Shown one piece after another: positions 48,191 to 57,881 of a stretch of DNA of 64,000 bases. The DNA is taken from the NCBI RefSeq assembly GCF_029760935.1, contig NZ_CP121684.1:1860001-1924000 (forward strand), written 5' to 3'. This DNA is from Lysinibacter sp. HNR (GTDB lineage Bacteria > Actinomycetota > Actinomycetes > Actinomycetales > Microbacteriaceae). Numbering within the stretch: position 1 is the stretch's first letter; each line of letters begins with the position of its first letter. A program made the position numbers and the translations under genes. A model generated the notes under the pieces. That model was not told the origin of the DNA and did not search any database. It worked only from the letters and a program-made list of their open reading frames with translations.

Positions 48191-49735
48191 TCACCGCTCA
48201 AAAGAGCCAGTATCGGTGCGGCTACGGAGTTTTTTCCAGGCCATAAACGATGCAATCACCATCAGCAGGGCTCCAATAGTTGCGGTTATGGTGACACCAC
48301 TCTCAAACGCTTCCACCGCAGAGGCCATGAGCCTACTGCCCAGCTCGCCTCCGATCTGCTCCGACATATTATAGGCACCGGCAAGCGTTTCCCGGGCGGC
48401 CGCTCCATCTTCTGGGGCTAATTCCTCCGGCAAGACCAGAGACATACGATAGTTCGCCGTGAGGATTCCCCCCAGCAGGGCCGTTCCCAAAACGGCGCCC
48501 ATCTCATAGGCCGTCTCCGACACCGCTGCGGCTGCACCTGCCTTATTGGGCGGCACCGCGTTCAGGATGAGGTCGTTTGAAACTGTTTGGGCGGCACCTA
48601 TTCCCACTCCAAGCAGAATAACCGCAATAAGAACCACTTCCCTGCTCGGATGGTCGGGACCTATCGCCAGTAGAAGGTACGCGGCCGCTGCAAAAAGCAG
48701 CGCGATGGCTACCACTATATGTGGCGAAACTTTACTCGCTAACGGAACAACAACAATCCCCACCACAACCAAGACCATCAACCCCGGAAGGAGGGTGAGA
48801 CCTGCCGTAACGGGGTCGAATCCGAGCACAGTTTGAAGGTGCTGCGACACGAAGAAGAGAAATCCCACCAGTGCAATCGTAATGAGAAGGTTAACCAAAA
48901 TAGCACCGCTGAACAGCGAATTCTTAAACAGTCTCACGTCGAGTAAAGGTATCGGACGCCGTAACTGTCGACGCACAAAGAGATAACCAAACGTACCGCC
49001 CACCAGGAGAGATATCACACCGACTACATCAAATCCTTCACTGGCAAAATGCTTGATCGCATAGACGACACCAACCATTGCCACCAGCGAGAGCAGGATA
49101 CTCAGGAGGTCAAGCGGCCCGGGGTTCGGATCACGCGATTCCCGCACCAGGAGGGGCACGCCAATGAGAAGAGGAATCAAAATTGGAACCGCAATCAAGA
49201 AGACAGAACCCCAATGGAAGTGCGCAAGCAAGACTCCACCGACGAGTGGGCCCAGGGCAGCTCCCGCAGCAAAGCTGGTGGCCCAAATCGCAACAGCAAG
49301 TCGACGCTGTTCACGATCAACAAAAATACTGCGAAGCAATGAAAGTGTGGAGGGCATAAGCATCGCCCCAAAAAAGCCGAGGGCCGCGCGTGCGGCGATA
49401 AGCTGGCCCGCACTGGCAGAGAAGGCAGCAAACACTGAGACCAGAGCAAAGCCGGTTGCCCCAATCAGGAGGACTCGACGTCGGCCAATACGGTCACCCA
49501 GACTTCCCATACTGACGAGCAATCCTGCCAGCACCAGAGGGTAGCTATCGATAATCCATAGCTGCCCAGCTGCGGTAGGCTCCAGCGCTTCTGCAATCTG
49601 AGGCAAAGCAAAACTCAACACCGTGTTGTCAACCGCGATGAGCAACACCGAAAGGGTCAATACCCCCAGGGCAAGCCACTCTTTGACACCGGCACGTTGA
49701 GGAGGCTGGTTTTCAAGCGCACGAGGCATGGTCAC
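48191..49735 (-). CDS. DHA2 family drug:H+ antiporter (14 TM)
   Basis: The 514-residue protein matches EmrB/QacA (SmvA-like) pumps. It contains DNTVLSFALPQIAEAL in helix 1, LWIIDSYPLVLAGLLVSMGSLGDRIGRRRVLL (motif A) and helix 5 motif C GAALGPLVGG. Fourteen hydrophobic segments are present. It exports lipophilic cations or antibiotics with proton antiport. The AraC-GyrI gene lies just upstream in the same direction (102-bp gap), with an inverted repeat in between at 49774-49797 that could be its operator. Confidence 0.92.
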   Translation of the reverse strand: MTMPRALENQPPQRAGVKEWLALGVLTLSVLLIAVDNTVLSFALPQIAEALEPTAAGQLWIIDSYPLVLAGLLVSMGSLGDRIGRRRVLLIGATGFALVSVFAAFSASAGQLIAARAALGFFGAMLMPSTLSLLRSIFVDREQRRLAVAIWATSFAAGAALGPLVGGVLLAHFHWGSVFLIAVPILIPLLIGVPLLVRESRDPNPGPLDLLSILLSLVAMVGVVYAIKHFASEGFDVVGVISLLVGGTFGYLFVRRQLRRPIPLLDVRLFKNSLFSGAILVNLLITIALVGFLFFVSQHLQTVLGFDPVTAGLTLLPGLMVLVVVGIVVVPLASKVSPHIVVAIALLFAAAAYLLLAIGPDHPSREVVLIAVILLGVGIGAAQTVSNDLILNAVPPNKAGAAAAVSETAYEMGAVLGTALLGGILTANYRMSLVLPEELAPEDGAAARETLAGAYNMSEQIGGELGSRLMASAVEAFESGVTITATIGALLMVIASFMAWKKLRSRTDTGSFER

Positions 49736-49773
49736 CTAATTTCTAAAATAGAGTATCGCTACGGAATAAAATA

Positions 49774-49797
49774 ACTATACCGTCTACCCGGTACAGT
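49774..49797. promoter_or_regulatory. Inverted repeat upstream of the DHA2 pump gene
   Basis: Arms ACTATACCG (49774-49782) and CGGTACAGT (49789-49797) match in eight of nine positions around TCTACC. The site is 39 bp before the pump start codon. The shape is that of a TetR- or MarR-type operator, but no such gene is present in this window. Confidence 0.5.
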
Positions 49798-49836
49798 AAA
49801 AAGTATATTGATAAGTTCTCCCCAGCACAAAGAGAC

Positions 49837-50733
49837 TTAGCGATCCTGGAGCGGCAACCACATCTCTGTTTCAAGAGAGGCCGGCGCGGTATCCTTAGGC
49901 TTGTTCAGGTAGTCTTCCACAAGGGGGCGATTGGCCAACGCATAACCGGACGACATTACCCAGCATCCGAATAGCCACTCGTAGACCGAACGCATGTCAG
50001 CGTAGGGTCCCCGATATCGCAGCACCGCGTACGTGCCACCCTCGATCGTGAGCTCACGCACCACGGCAGCATCGGGAGCGACGGGAACAGGAGCACCCAC
50101 GAGAGTCTGGGGTCGCACAAAACACGCGTGCGAGATCAGATCGCTTTCCTTCTTGGCCGTCGGGTCGTCGCCATAAACTCCCAGATAACGCTGAGCATCT
50201 GGGTCAAGTCCGTGCGAGGAGTACCAAACAGCCAGATCGGTAAAAGCCTGCCCTATTGTCAGGTAGGGACCCTTCTGGCTCACCGAGAGGCAGTCAATAG
50301 ACGCAATTTCCCTAATATCAACACTAAAAGAATTAGGATCAAATTGCGCACGGGCACGTCGGAATTCAGAGTGTGAGCCCTCATTCCTGTAACGAGCGGG
50401 TGGCATTCCGTAGGTGGCGCTGAACGCCCGTGTAAACGACTGCACACTGGGGTATCCACACTCCACCGCGATGCGAGAAACCGCAATCGAGCTGTTAGCC
50501 AGCAGATGAGAAGCTTTCTGCATCCTCAAGCGTTTCACCAGAGCAACAATAGACTCTCCAAATGCCGAGGTAAAGACACGATGCCAGTGCTGGGCAGAAA
50601 GCCCGACAACATCGGCCAGACTCGGAAGATCAAGCGGACGGTGCAGATTATCGTAAATATGGGACACCACAACATCGAATCGTTCTTCATAGTCGACCCA
50701 CTGGGACGGCCTCACCGCATTTTCCTCTCTCAA
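49837..50733 (-). CDS. AraC regulator with GyrI-like effector domain
   Basis: Residues 1-115 hold two AraC helix-turn-helix motifs (LPSLADVVGLSAQHWHRVFTSAFGESI and SRIAVECGYPSVQSFTRAFSATYGMPPARYR). Residues 130-298 form a GyrI-like (SbmC) small-molecule domain. This is the Rob/SoxS-GyrI type that reacts to hydrophobic or cationic drugs. It precedes the efflux pump gene on the same strand. A perfect 14-bp palindrome (50740-50753) lies 6 bp before its start and may be an autoregulatory site. Confidence 0.9.
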   Translation of the reverse strand: MREENAVRPSQWVDYEERFDVVVSHIYDNLHRPLDLPSLADVVGLSAQHWHRVFTSAFGESIVALVKRLRMQKASHLLANSSIAVSRIAVECGYPSVQSFTRAFSATYGMPPARYRNEGSHSEFRRARAQFDPNSFSVDIREIASIDCLSVSQKGPYLTIGQAFTDLAVWYSSHGLDPDAQRYLGVYGDDPTAKKESDLISHACFVRPQTLVGAPVPVAPDAAVVRELTIEGGTYAVLRYRGPYADMRSVYEWLFGCWVMSSGYALANRPLVEDYLNKPKDTAPASLETEMWLPLQDR

Positions 50734-50739
50734 GCGTTA

Positions 50740-50753
50740 CCAGACATGTCTGG
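50740..50753. promoter_or_regulatory. Palindrome upstream of the AraC-GyrI gene
   Basis: CCAGACATGTCTGG is a perfect 14-bp palindrome, flanked by TTA and GGTAA half-symmetric bases. A longer stem-loop (TAGTGGC/GCCACTA, 50767-50803) lies next to it, between the GyrI-like gene and this site. Confidence 0.5.
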
Positions 50754-50813
50754 GGTAATAGCGTCGTAGTGGCCAGGACGTGTCTCGCCTGCCCCAGCCA
50801 CTATAGGAAAATC

Positions 50814-51257
50814 CTAACGCACGCCTATGTTTACGGTAATCTCGCCGTTTGCGGCGTAGAGTTCGTACTCACACAGATAGGTCTTCGCCAGATCAGTACG
50901 CGCCCAAACTTCCTGCCACGCTTCAACAACGTTGTGCCGGTCATTATCTCGAACGGAGAATACCTCGCGAACGGATGCTGGAATCACGGCGAGGGTCATC
51001 CCGTCCGGAACGGGAGTATCAGATTTCACTGCCGCACCAATGATGAGTGAGTAAAAGCCGTTATTGTCCTGCCCCGCGTTTTCAAAGTTGCTATACAGGG
51101 CATAGGTATCCTCCGAGAGCCGCCCGGGGATACTCGCAAGTATTCCCGAACCGCTCACCTCATCCCAAAACGGGGGGATGGTCGCGGCAGAGTCCGCATT
51201 GGTCGTGCGAAGCTCAACACCGATAATCGTAACTGGGTCATTTACAAAAGTTGTCAT
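50814..51257 (-). CDS. GyrI-like small-molecule-binding protein
   Basis: The start at 51257 (MTTFVNDPVTIIGVELRTTN) was chosen over a longer frame to 51323 because the GyrI fold begins there. The 147-residue protein is a stand-alone effector-binding domain: IGVELRTTNADSAATIPPFWDEV, YALYSNFENAG...FYSLIIGAAV, and a final YELY...GEITVNIGVR. Such proteins bind drugs or gyrase inhibitors. It precedes an AraC-GyrI regulator and a pump on the same strand. Confidence 0.78.
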   Translation of the reverse strand: MTTFVNDPVTIIGVELRTTNADSAATIPPFWDEVSGSGILASIPGRLSEDTYALYSNFENAGQDNNGFYSLIIGAAVKSDTPVPDGMTLAVIPASVREVFSVRDNDRHNVVEAWQEVWARTDLAKTYLCEYELYAANGEITVNIGVR

Positions 51258-51340
51258 ACCCCACACGCTACCCGGGGAGGGCTTTACAATTTGTGCTGTC
51301 CTGAAAAAATTGCCCCTATTCACAACAAAATTGAACGCGG

Positions 51341-53455
51341 CTAGATGCGGCGTCGAGTCCTCAAAACCAAAAGAAGATTCCCGAACACCACAATAACGAC
51401 CCCCATAGCGAGGAGAAAAAGGGGCTCAAAATCCTGTCCGGTGCGGGCAAGCTTGTCAGCTTTCTCCAAGCCGGCACTATTTTTACCCTCCCCGTCCTGC
51501 ACAATAGTTGTATCTCCTCGCTCGCGATCTTCCGGTCTGAAGTCGGACAAGAAACCCACCTCGTGAACTGTTGTGCGGGTCTCGGGGCTCACGTCTTCGG
51601 TGATTGAATCCGCTACGGCCTCTGAACGCAGCGTCTGCTCGGAAGAGGGCGAGTCGATGGTGGTCACCGCAAAAACACCCGTCCAGGTCTCCCCGGCAGG
51701 AAGGTCTCCGATCTCGCAGAAAGAGAGATTATCCTGAGGAACACAGTCTGCGAACAAGACAGTATTGACAGGTTCCTCGTCCGAGGATGGTACGTAAGAA
51801 ATGGTGGCCGCGACGGGAACCTCAAAGACCAGAGTCACCTCCTTCGCGCCACCCCCGTAGTTTGCCACCGACACGGTGTAGTCGTGGGTGAGACCGGGCT
51901 GAACCGCATCATCCGGCCCCTCAATCGACACAACCAAATCCGTTTTTCCGGATGGGGCAGAACCAATGTAGACAAATCCTCCCGGGTACTCAAAAGTAGG
52001 TCCGCTCGTTCCGTCTCCGCGAGTCGTTTTTACATTTACATCCACCGGTCCGGCTGCGTGGGCCGGGGTGATCACCGTAGCCTGGTTTTGCCCCACCATC
52101 GTCGTTTCAGTACCGGAAATTCCGCCAAAAAGGACCTCCGACACCGTGAGCGTCAGTGTGGGAAGCTCCACCCGAACCGGTGTATTCCTCAGGTTGACAC
52201 CGGTGATGGCCCCCAATTGCAGCCGAGTATTTTCTCCCCAACCCTGGAGAGCACCGTTTGAGTCCTGTGCAAAGGAGGAGGTTCCTCCCCCGTCCACGCG
52301 GGTGAGCGTCCCCGCAAGAAGACCAACCGCTTGAGTGGGAAGCACCTGGTCGTTACTCCGGGTTCCGTCACCAAGCTGGCCAGAGCCGTTGTACCCCCAG
52401 GTCCACACGGTGTTATTGGTGTCGAGAGCAATCGAGTGGTAGAGGCCGCTGTTAATATCCATGATCTTCTGCCCGCTCAGCGCGGCGACCCGCGTGGGGG
52501 TGGGATTATCCGTTTTTGTTCCGTCACCAAGCTGCCCAAAAATATTCAGGCCCCACGTCCAGACTGCACCCTCCGAGTCCAACGCCAGCAGATGTATGCC
52601 ACCCGTTACTTTTGTGATTCTATGCCCGTCCAGAGCCATGATCTGCTCGGGAATAGAGCGGTCTCCCGTTCTCTCATCGCCAAGCTGGCCGCTATTATTA
52701 CCCCACGACCACAGGGTGCCGTCCCCCATCAGGGCGAAGGTACCAGCTCCCGTTCCCGATGCCATCTGCACAACCGTGTGACCGTCCAATCCAATAACGG
52801 GCGTAACGTGCATTTGCGGATCGCCTGCGGAGGGGTCGATGGTTCCGTTACCTAAATCACCGCGAAAATTACTCCCCCATCCCCACAGTGTTCCGTCTTC
52901 GGTCAACGCAAAGGAGGAGCCTCCTCGTGCAAATACCCGGGTTGCGGCACGACCCTCAAGCACGGTGACCTGCACCGGAGTGGTTCGATTGACCCGGGTG
53001 CCATCACCAAGCGACGCGTTCCGGTTGAGCCCCCAGGCCCACACGGTTCCGTCCGCAGCCAACGCCAGGGTATGTTCCTGACCAACCGATATCTCTACTA
53101 TCGTGCGGTCACCCCAACCGGTTACCTGCACGGGCAGCTCATACTGTGGCACACGACCCGTCTCAACGCCCACCTGACCGTTTTCGTTATGGCCCCAGGC
53201 CCACACGGTTCCATCGGCACCCAACGCTACCGAGTGCATCGACCCGCTATCGGTAGACACGTACCCACCAGGGACTTCCACATTAACCCGTGTGCCTCCC
53301 GAGGTAGGACCGCTTGACGGGGTAGGCCAGGCAAGCTCAGACGATGGTGCCGTTACAGCCGAGGCCGAACCGGCAACAATAAAACTTGAAACGATAACGG
53401 CAAAAAACGTTGCACAGACAATAGAGTATTTAACTCGAATGAGATGCGAAATCAC
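51341..53455 (-). CDS. RCC1-repeat surface protein with sorting motif
   Basis: The 704-residue protein has a signal peptide (VCATFFAVIVSSFIVAGSASA), then about seven RCC1 repeats (residues 70-430; for example HSVALGADGTVWAWGHNENGQVG and SFALTEDGTLWGWGSNFRGDLG) that form a beta-propeller. An IPT-like stretch follows (440-500), then a DUF11-like Ig domain (505-630). The C-terminal LARTG motif (about residue 668) is followed by a membrane helix and RTRRRI. LAxTG motifs are used by class E sortases. Function is probably binding at the surface. It is alone on its strand. Confidence 0.88.
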   Translation of the reverse strand: MISHLIRVKYSIVCATFFAVIVSSFIVAGSASAVTAPSSELAWPTPSSGPTSGGTRVNVEVPGGYVSTDSGSMHSVALGADGTVWAWGHNENGQVGVETGRVPQYELPVQVTGWGDRTIVEISVGQEHTLALAADGTVWAWGLNRNASLGDGTRVNRTTPVQVTVLEGRAATRVFARGGSSFALTEDGTLWGWGSNFRGDLGNGTIDPSAGDPQMHVTPVIGLDGHTVVQMASGTGAGTFALMGDGTLWSWGNNSGQLGDERTGDRSIPEQIMALDGHRITKVTGGIHLLALDSEGAVWTWGLNIFGQLGDGTKTDNPTPTRVAALSGQKIMDINSGLYHSIALDTNNTVWTWGYNGSGQLGDGTRSNDQVLPTQAVGLLAGTLTRVDGGGTSSFAQDSNGALQGWGENTRLQLGAITGVNLRNTPVRVELPTLTLTVSEVLFGGISGTETTMVGQNQATVITPAHAAGPVDVNVKTTRGDGTSGPTFEYPGGFVYIGSAPSGKTDLVVSIEGPDDAVQPGLTHDYTVSVANYGGGAKEVTLVFEVPVAATISYVPSSDEEPVNTVLFADCVPQDNLSFCEIGDLPAGETWTGVFAVTTIDSPSSEQTLRSEAVADSITEDVSPETRTTVHEVGFLSDFRPEDRERGDTTIVQDGEGKNSAGLEKADKLARTGQDFEPLFLLAMGVVIVVFGNLLLVLRTRRRI

Positions 53456-53698
53456 AGTTCCCCTCAGTGACTATCGGCGTAAAAAATTACGAACTTAGGA
53501 AGACTACAGGATAGAAAACCTCAAAGAAAAGTAATTTTCCAAAGTTAATCCTTCGAATTCACTGAACGCTTTATCACAAATGCCGTACCCGCGACCAGAT
53601 AGCCCTTCACGTTTTTACTGACGGGTAGGCATCAACCGGAGCGTCGTTGGTCTGGATCAAGAGAATCTGTGGGCAATACACGTACAGTTACGAAACCC

Positions 53699-54500
53699 CT
53701 ACTCCAACCGCAGAGGCGTCCACCCAAAGGGAATAAAACCGCTCACACGAGACCGCTCGACATCCACCAGATGCGACCAGCCCTGTGCAGCAGCCACACC
53801 CGCAACACCCACCCCACCACGCGCCACCCGGAATCCAAGGTCGTCATTAAAATCGGCTTCTGGCATACTGCCCCGACGCACCGAAGCCCGCACGCTCCAC
53901 GGCTTATCCAGCCAGCCTCCCCCGCGAAATACTCGGTAGTTGCCGTAGCGTGCGGGATCTACATAATCCCAGCACCATTCCCAGACATTGCCGAGCATGT
54001 CGTAGAGGCCGAAGTCGTTGGGGGTCTTTTGTGCCACGGGTTGCGCACTCTCCACGGAGTCGGTACTCGTCCAAGCGATCTTCTCGAGCTCACCGTAGTG
54101 CGCGGCCGTGGTGTTTGCCCGGCAAGCCCACTCCCACTCGGCTTCTGTCGGGAGCCGATAACCCGGGGAGGTTACTTCCCAGTTCACCGCATCCTGTTTT
54201 ATGGAGTAGGCGGGTGCTAGACCAGAGGCAGCCGAGAGGACGTTGCACCACACGATCGCTCCCAGCCACGAGACGGAGTGAACGGGTGATTCTTCGCTTA
54301 CCCAATCGGGGCGGCGCTTCTCCGCTGGTCGAGGAACATTGCGCCCAGGTGATCGGGGTTCGCGCAAGTGAGAACCCCTCAAGTTCTACCGACCGTGTGC
54401 TCCGTGATCGTGCATCCACCAGATCGATTGATCCCGCCGGGATTGTCGCCATCTCTATGGAGTCAGGGAACATGATCAACATCTTATCCCGGAGCACCAC
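53699..54500 (-). pseudogene. Formylglycine-generating-enzyme-like gene, frameshifted
   Basis: The N-terminal 50 residues (54500 to about 54350, ... ATIPAGSIDLVDARS...GFSLARTPITWAQC) and the remaining 190 residues (in another frame from about 54350 to 53699, RRPDWVSEESPVHSVSWLGAIVWCN ... GYRLPTEAEWEWACR ... LGNVWEWCWDYVDPARYGNYRVFRGGGW ... LGFRVARG) are parts of one FGE-fold (SUMF1/EgtB-type) protein. The C-terminal end GFIPFGWTPLRLE is intact. The shift lies in the stretch around 54330-54355. Whether the two active-site Cys residues of true FGE are present is doubtful: none is evident in the GFRVAR region. It sits 66 bp downstream of arcA. Confidence 0.75.
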
Positions 54501-54566
54501 CGAATGTATAAGTTGAGACTGCTTTATGACGCTACAGAGTCGAGCACAATCCGATTAGGTGCGACC

Positions 54567-55823
54567 CTAGTCGAGCGGGTCGCGCGCGATGGGGCAGGTC
54601 ATGCAGTGCCCGCCGCCACGACCGCGGCCAAGCTCGGAGCCAACAATAGTGATGACCTCAACGCCGGCCCGACGCAGAGCGGCATTGGTGAGGGTGTTGC
54701 GGTCGTAGGTAAAAACAACGCCCGGCTCGACGGCAACGGCGTTGTTTCCCGAGTCCCACTGTTGCCGCTCGGATGCGTACGCATCCCCCGCTGTTTCTAC
54801 CACGCGGAGCCGCGGCAGTCCGAGCGAGCGAGCTACCACATCAACAAACGGGGTATCCCCCTCGTCGGTGATCTCCACCCCCGGCTCGCGGTCTGATGGC
54901 CGCAGTGTAAACGCATGAATGCCATCAACAATTGCCGGATGAACGGTGACCAGGTCGCGGTCGGCAAAGGTGAACACCGTGTCGAGGTGCATTGCGGCTC
55001 GCAATTTGGGCATCCCGGCAACAACAACCTGTTCGGCAGCACCGGCCTCAAACAGAGACTTGGCCAGCAGTGTGATCGCCTGGCGAGATGTGCGCTCACT
55101 CATTCCCACAAGCACCACACCATTCCCGACGGGCATGACGTCACCGCCCTCAAGCGTTGCCCGATCCCACTCTAACTCGGGGTCGCCCCACCACACGGTT
55201 GAGTACCGATACTCCGGGTGAAATGTGTAGATCGCTTTCATCAGGAGGGTTTCCTCCTGGCGTGCGGGCCAGTACAGGGGGTTGAGTGTGAGTCCGCCGT
55301 AGATCCAGCACGTGGTGTCGCGCGTGTACAGCGTGTTGGGCAGCGGCGGCAGGAGATACTCTCGATTGCCGGTAGACTCCCGAGCCAGGCTCACGTAGTC
55401 CGTGCGGTAATCGGTGGGCAAGTCCATCGTTGCTAATCCGCCGATAACAAATCGCGATAGGTCACGCTCCGACAAAGAGTCCAGGTAGGCCCGGGTTCCC
55501 TCCACGAGCCCCAGACCAACCCTGTTGGAGGTGACCACACGATCCAGAAACCACTCTCGAGCAGCGGGCATAGCAAAGGTTTGGGCGAGCAGGTCGTGTA
55601 GTTCCACAACCTCCACTCCACGATTGGTCAGCTTGTTGACAAAGTCGAGATGGTCGCGCTGGGCGTTCTCGACCCACATAACATCGTCAAAGAGTAGCTC
55701 ATCGGAATTAGTGGGGGTGAGCCGCTCGTGTGCAAGACCTGGCGAACACACCAGTACTTTCCGTAGACGACCCACCTCCGAGTAAACGCCGTGTTTGATG
55801 GAGGTAGAAGCTTGTTCAGTCAT
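54567..55823 (-). CDS. arcA: Arginine deiminase
   Basis: The 418-residue enzyme hydrolyses arginine to citrulline and ammonia. Motifs include [69 protein letters not shown] (catalytic His) and the terminal [16 protein letters not shown] (nucleophile Cys). It follows arcD on the same strand with a 38-bp gap. Unusually, arcB and arcC do not follow; the next gene is an FGE-like pseudogene. Confidence 0.95.
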   Translation of the reverse strand: MTEQASTSIKHGVYSEVGRLRKVLVCSPGLAHERLTPTNSDELLFDDVMWVENAQRDHLDFVNKLTNRGVEVVELHDLLAQTFAMPAAREWFLDRVVTSNRVGLGLVEGTRAYLDSLSERDLSRFVIGGLATMDLPTDYRTDYVSLARESTGNREYLLPPLPNTLYTRDTTCWIYGGLTLNPLYWPARQEETLLMKAIYTFHPEYRYSTVWWGDPELEWDRATLEGGDVMPVGNGVVLVGMSERTSRQAITLLAKSLFEAGAAEQVVVAGMPKLRAAMHLDTVFTFADRDLVTVHPAIVDGIHAFTLRPSDREPGVEITDEGDTPFVDVVARSLGLPRLRVVETAGDAYASERQQWDSGNNAVAVEPGVVFTYDRNTLTNAALRRAGVEVITIVGSELGRGRGGGHCMTCPIARDPLD

Positions 55824-55861
55824 GGTCTGAACTCCTTTCGATCGGTGTTAAGTGTGTCCGG

Positions 55862-57307
55862 CTACAGTGTGATCCATCCGGTCACGAGACCGATAACGGC
55901 CACAATTGCGATGACCGTAACCACCACAAACAGCACCAGTTCACCCGGGCTAAAGACGCGTCGTTTCTGTTCACGACGGGTCATAACAAACAAAATTGTT
56001 GCCGGAGTGTAAAAGATGAAGGAGATCAGCACTAGGCTTACCCCGGCCGCAAAGACCAGGAATCCCGTGTAGAGCGTGGCAAGAATTCCGATGAGGAGAT
56101 CTCCTCGGAGCGTTGAGGGCTTAGCCCCGTCGTAGGTTTCGCGAGTGAGTCGGAGCTTTACAGCGTATAGTGCGGCGAGTAGAAACGGGATCAGCGTCAT
56201 CACGGCGGCCATATCGAGCGCAAAGTCGAACGCGTCTTCAGAAAAATAGGTCACCACCAGCACCACCTGCGAGAGCAGGGTGCTTAGCAGCAGTGCGTTC
56301 ACGGGCACATCCCGATCTGTCTGTCGCGCCAGGAACCGTGGCATGTCACGATCCTTAGCGGCAACAAACAGCACCTCCGCCGCCATGAGTGTCCAGGCCA
56401 GGTAGGCACCGAGCACAGAAATAATCAACCCCACCGCAACAAAGACACTGCCCCACGGCCCCACGGCCGCTTCGAGCACACCGGCCATAGAGGGCTGGCG
56501 CAACTCCGCGATTTCGGCCATCGGCATAATGCCGTAGGACACGATCGTGACGGACGCAAAGATCGCGAGCACACTCGCAAACCCAAGGATTGTGGCACGC
56601 CCAACGTGCTCGCGACGTTTGGCGTGCCGGGAGTAAACGCTTGCACCCTCAACCCCGAGAAACACAAAAACCGTGATCAGCATCGTGCCGCGAACCTGAT
56701 CAAAGAGGTTTCCAGCGTAGTCGGCCCCACCCCAGTTGGCCGCAAATGCCGCCGGATCAAAAACAAAAAGTGCCAGCAGCACAAAAACGATGATCGGAAC
56801 GATCTTGGCAATCGTCACAATAAGGTTGATCGCCGTAGCCTCTTTGATTCCTCTTCGCACCAGAATAAAAAACAGCCATAACCCCACCGACGAGAGCAAC
56901 ATGGCCAAGATCGTATCGCCCGCACCAAGCCCTGGAAACCACTGCCCCAGCGTCGACATGATGAGCACCCAATAGGTAACGTTACCCACACACACGCTAG
57001 CCCAGTAGCCTGCTGCTGAGAAGAAGCCCGTATACTCACCAAAACCCGCCTTGGCGTATGCGTAGACACCCGCATCAAGATCGGGCTTGCGGATCGCAAG
57101 GCGCTGAAACACAAACGCGAGCATTAGCATACCCGCACCAGCCACCGCCCACGCGATCAAGGCTCCGGCGACACCGGTCTCCTGCGCAAATCGACGCGGA
57201 AGCGAGAATACCCCCGCGCCAACCATCGACCCCACAACCATTGCGGTCAGGGCAAGCAGGCTAACCTTTGTTACGACACTACCGGTTGTACGAGAATCAT
57301 CACTCAT
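55862..57307 (-). CDS. arcD: Arginine:ornithine antiporter-like APC permease
   Basis: The 481-residue membrane protein is an APC superfamily basic amino-acid antiporter with about 12-13 helices. It has GSMVGAGVFSLPRRFAQETGVAGALIAWAVAG at the first helix, FAQE in the substrate site, and FLGVEGASVYSRHAKRREHVGRATILG in helix 6. Together with arcA it supplies arginine and exports ornithine or another product. The gene begins the arc operon. A 57361-57409 inverted repeat lies 54-102 bp upstream. Confidence 0.9.
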   Translation of the reverse strand: MSDDSRTTGSVVTKVSLLALTAMVVGSMVGAGVFSLPRRFAQETGVAGALIAWAVAGAGMLMLAFVFQRLAIRKPDLDAGVYAYAKAGFGEYTGFFSAAGYWASVCVGNVTYWVLIMSTLGQWFPGLGAGDTILAMLLSSVGLWLFFILVRRGIKEATAINLIVTIAKIVPIIVFVLLALFVFDPAAFAANWGGADYAGNLFDQVRGTMLITVFVFLGVEGASVYSRHAKRREHVGRATILGFASVLAIFASVTIVSYGIMPMAEIAELRQPSMAGVLEAAVGPWGSVFVAVGLIISVLGAYLAWTLMAAEVLFVAAKDRDMPRFLARQTDRDVPVNALLLSTLLSQVVLVVTYFSEDAFDFALDMAAVMTLIPFLLAALYAVKLRLTRETYDGAKPSTLRGDLLIGILATLYTGFLVFAAGVSLVLISFIFYTPATILFVMTRREQKRRVFSPGELVLFVVVTVIAIVAVIGLVTGWITL

Positions 57308-57881
57308 GAGAATGCCCTAACAGCTAATAACAAAGACCTCAGTTTCCGTCTCCAAACAACGAACCTGGCGGGCATCAACCGCAGCGTCTTCCCTCGACCG
57401 GACAGGTTCCAGCTTTCACGCAGACTAACCGCGGACGCCAATGGAAGAACGAAGAATAATAACGGGGTCGTGCTCAGCCACAAATAGTCCCTGAAGCTCA
57501 TTCACCCGTCTCCCTTGTCACGTCATCACATCAATTCAGAAAGACACAAAACCAATCTGCACTTTAATAATTCTTAAATATATTAAATGCACATATCTTT
57601 AAGAAATCTTGATACAAACAATAGCGCTGAAAGCGGTTGCAGAGCAAGCTCTCTCAGGCAGTTTCATACTCAATATCTTGAGGACCAAGGTCGTTACTCT
57701 ATCTCGGGCCGCCCGGTGAAGCTCCCCTCGTGGAGCCGCTCCCAGCGCTTCGCCTCAGGTCGCTCCTGTGTTTACTCGTGCGAGGCTGCAACATAAACAC
57801 GCATCCCCTTCCCGACCAAAGAAGCTACTCTATTCCACGTAACGTCGTCTTCCCGGCACCCCCTCGCTAAGCTTCCGTAGC
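57308..57881. other. Intergenic region between arcD and the Nudix gene
   Basis: The region contains two divergent promoters. An inverted repeat GAACCTG (57361-57367) and CAGGTTC (57403-57409) may fold into a leader in the arcD mRNA; I compared it with ykkC/guanidine, SAM and TPP patterns and found no match. An AT-rich stretch is at 57540-57610. The region 57640-57880 has no convincing ORF. Confidence 0.45.

Noticed and set aside
53699-54382. Complete short FGE gene starting at 54382
   Set aside because: The N-terminal 50 residues of the family are found in another frame upstream, so the ORF is only the larger part of a frameshifted gene.
57308-57500. Riboswitch (guanidine, SAM or TPP type) before arcD
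   Set aside because: The conserved core bases of these classes could not be found; only an inverted repeat is supported.
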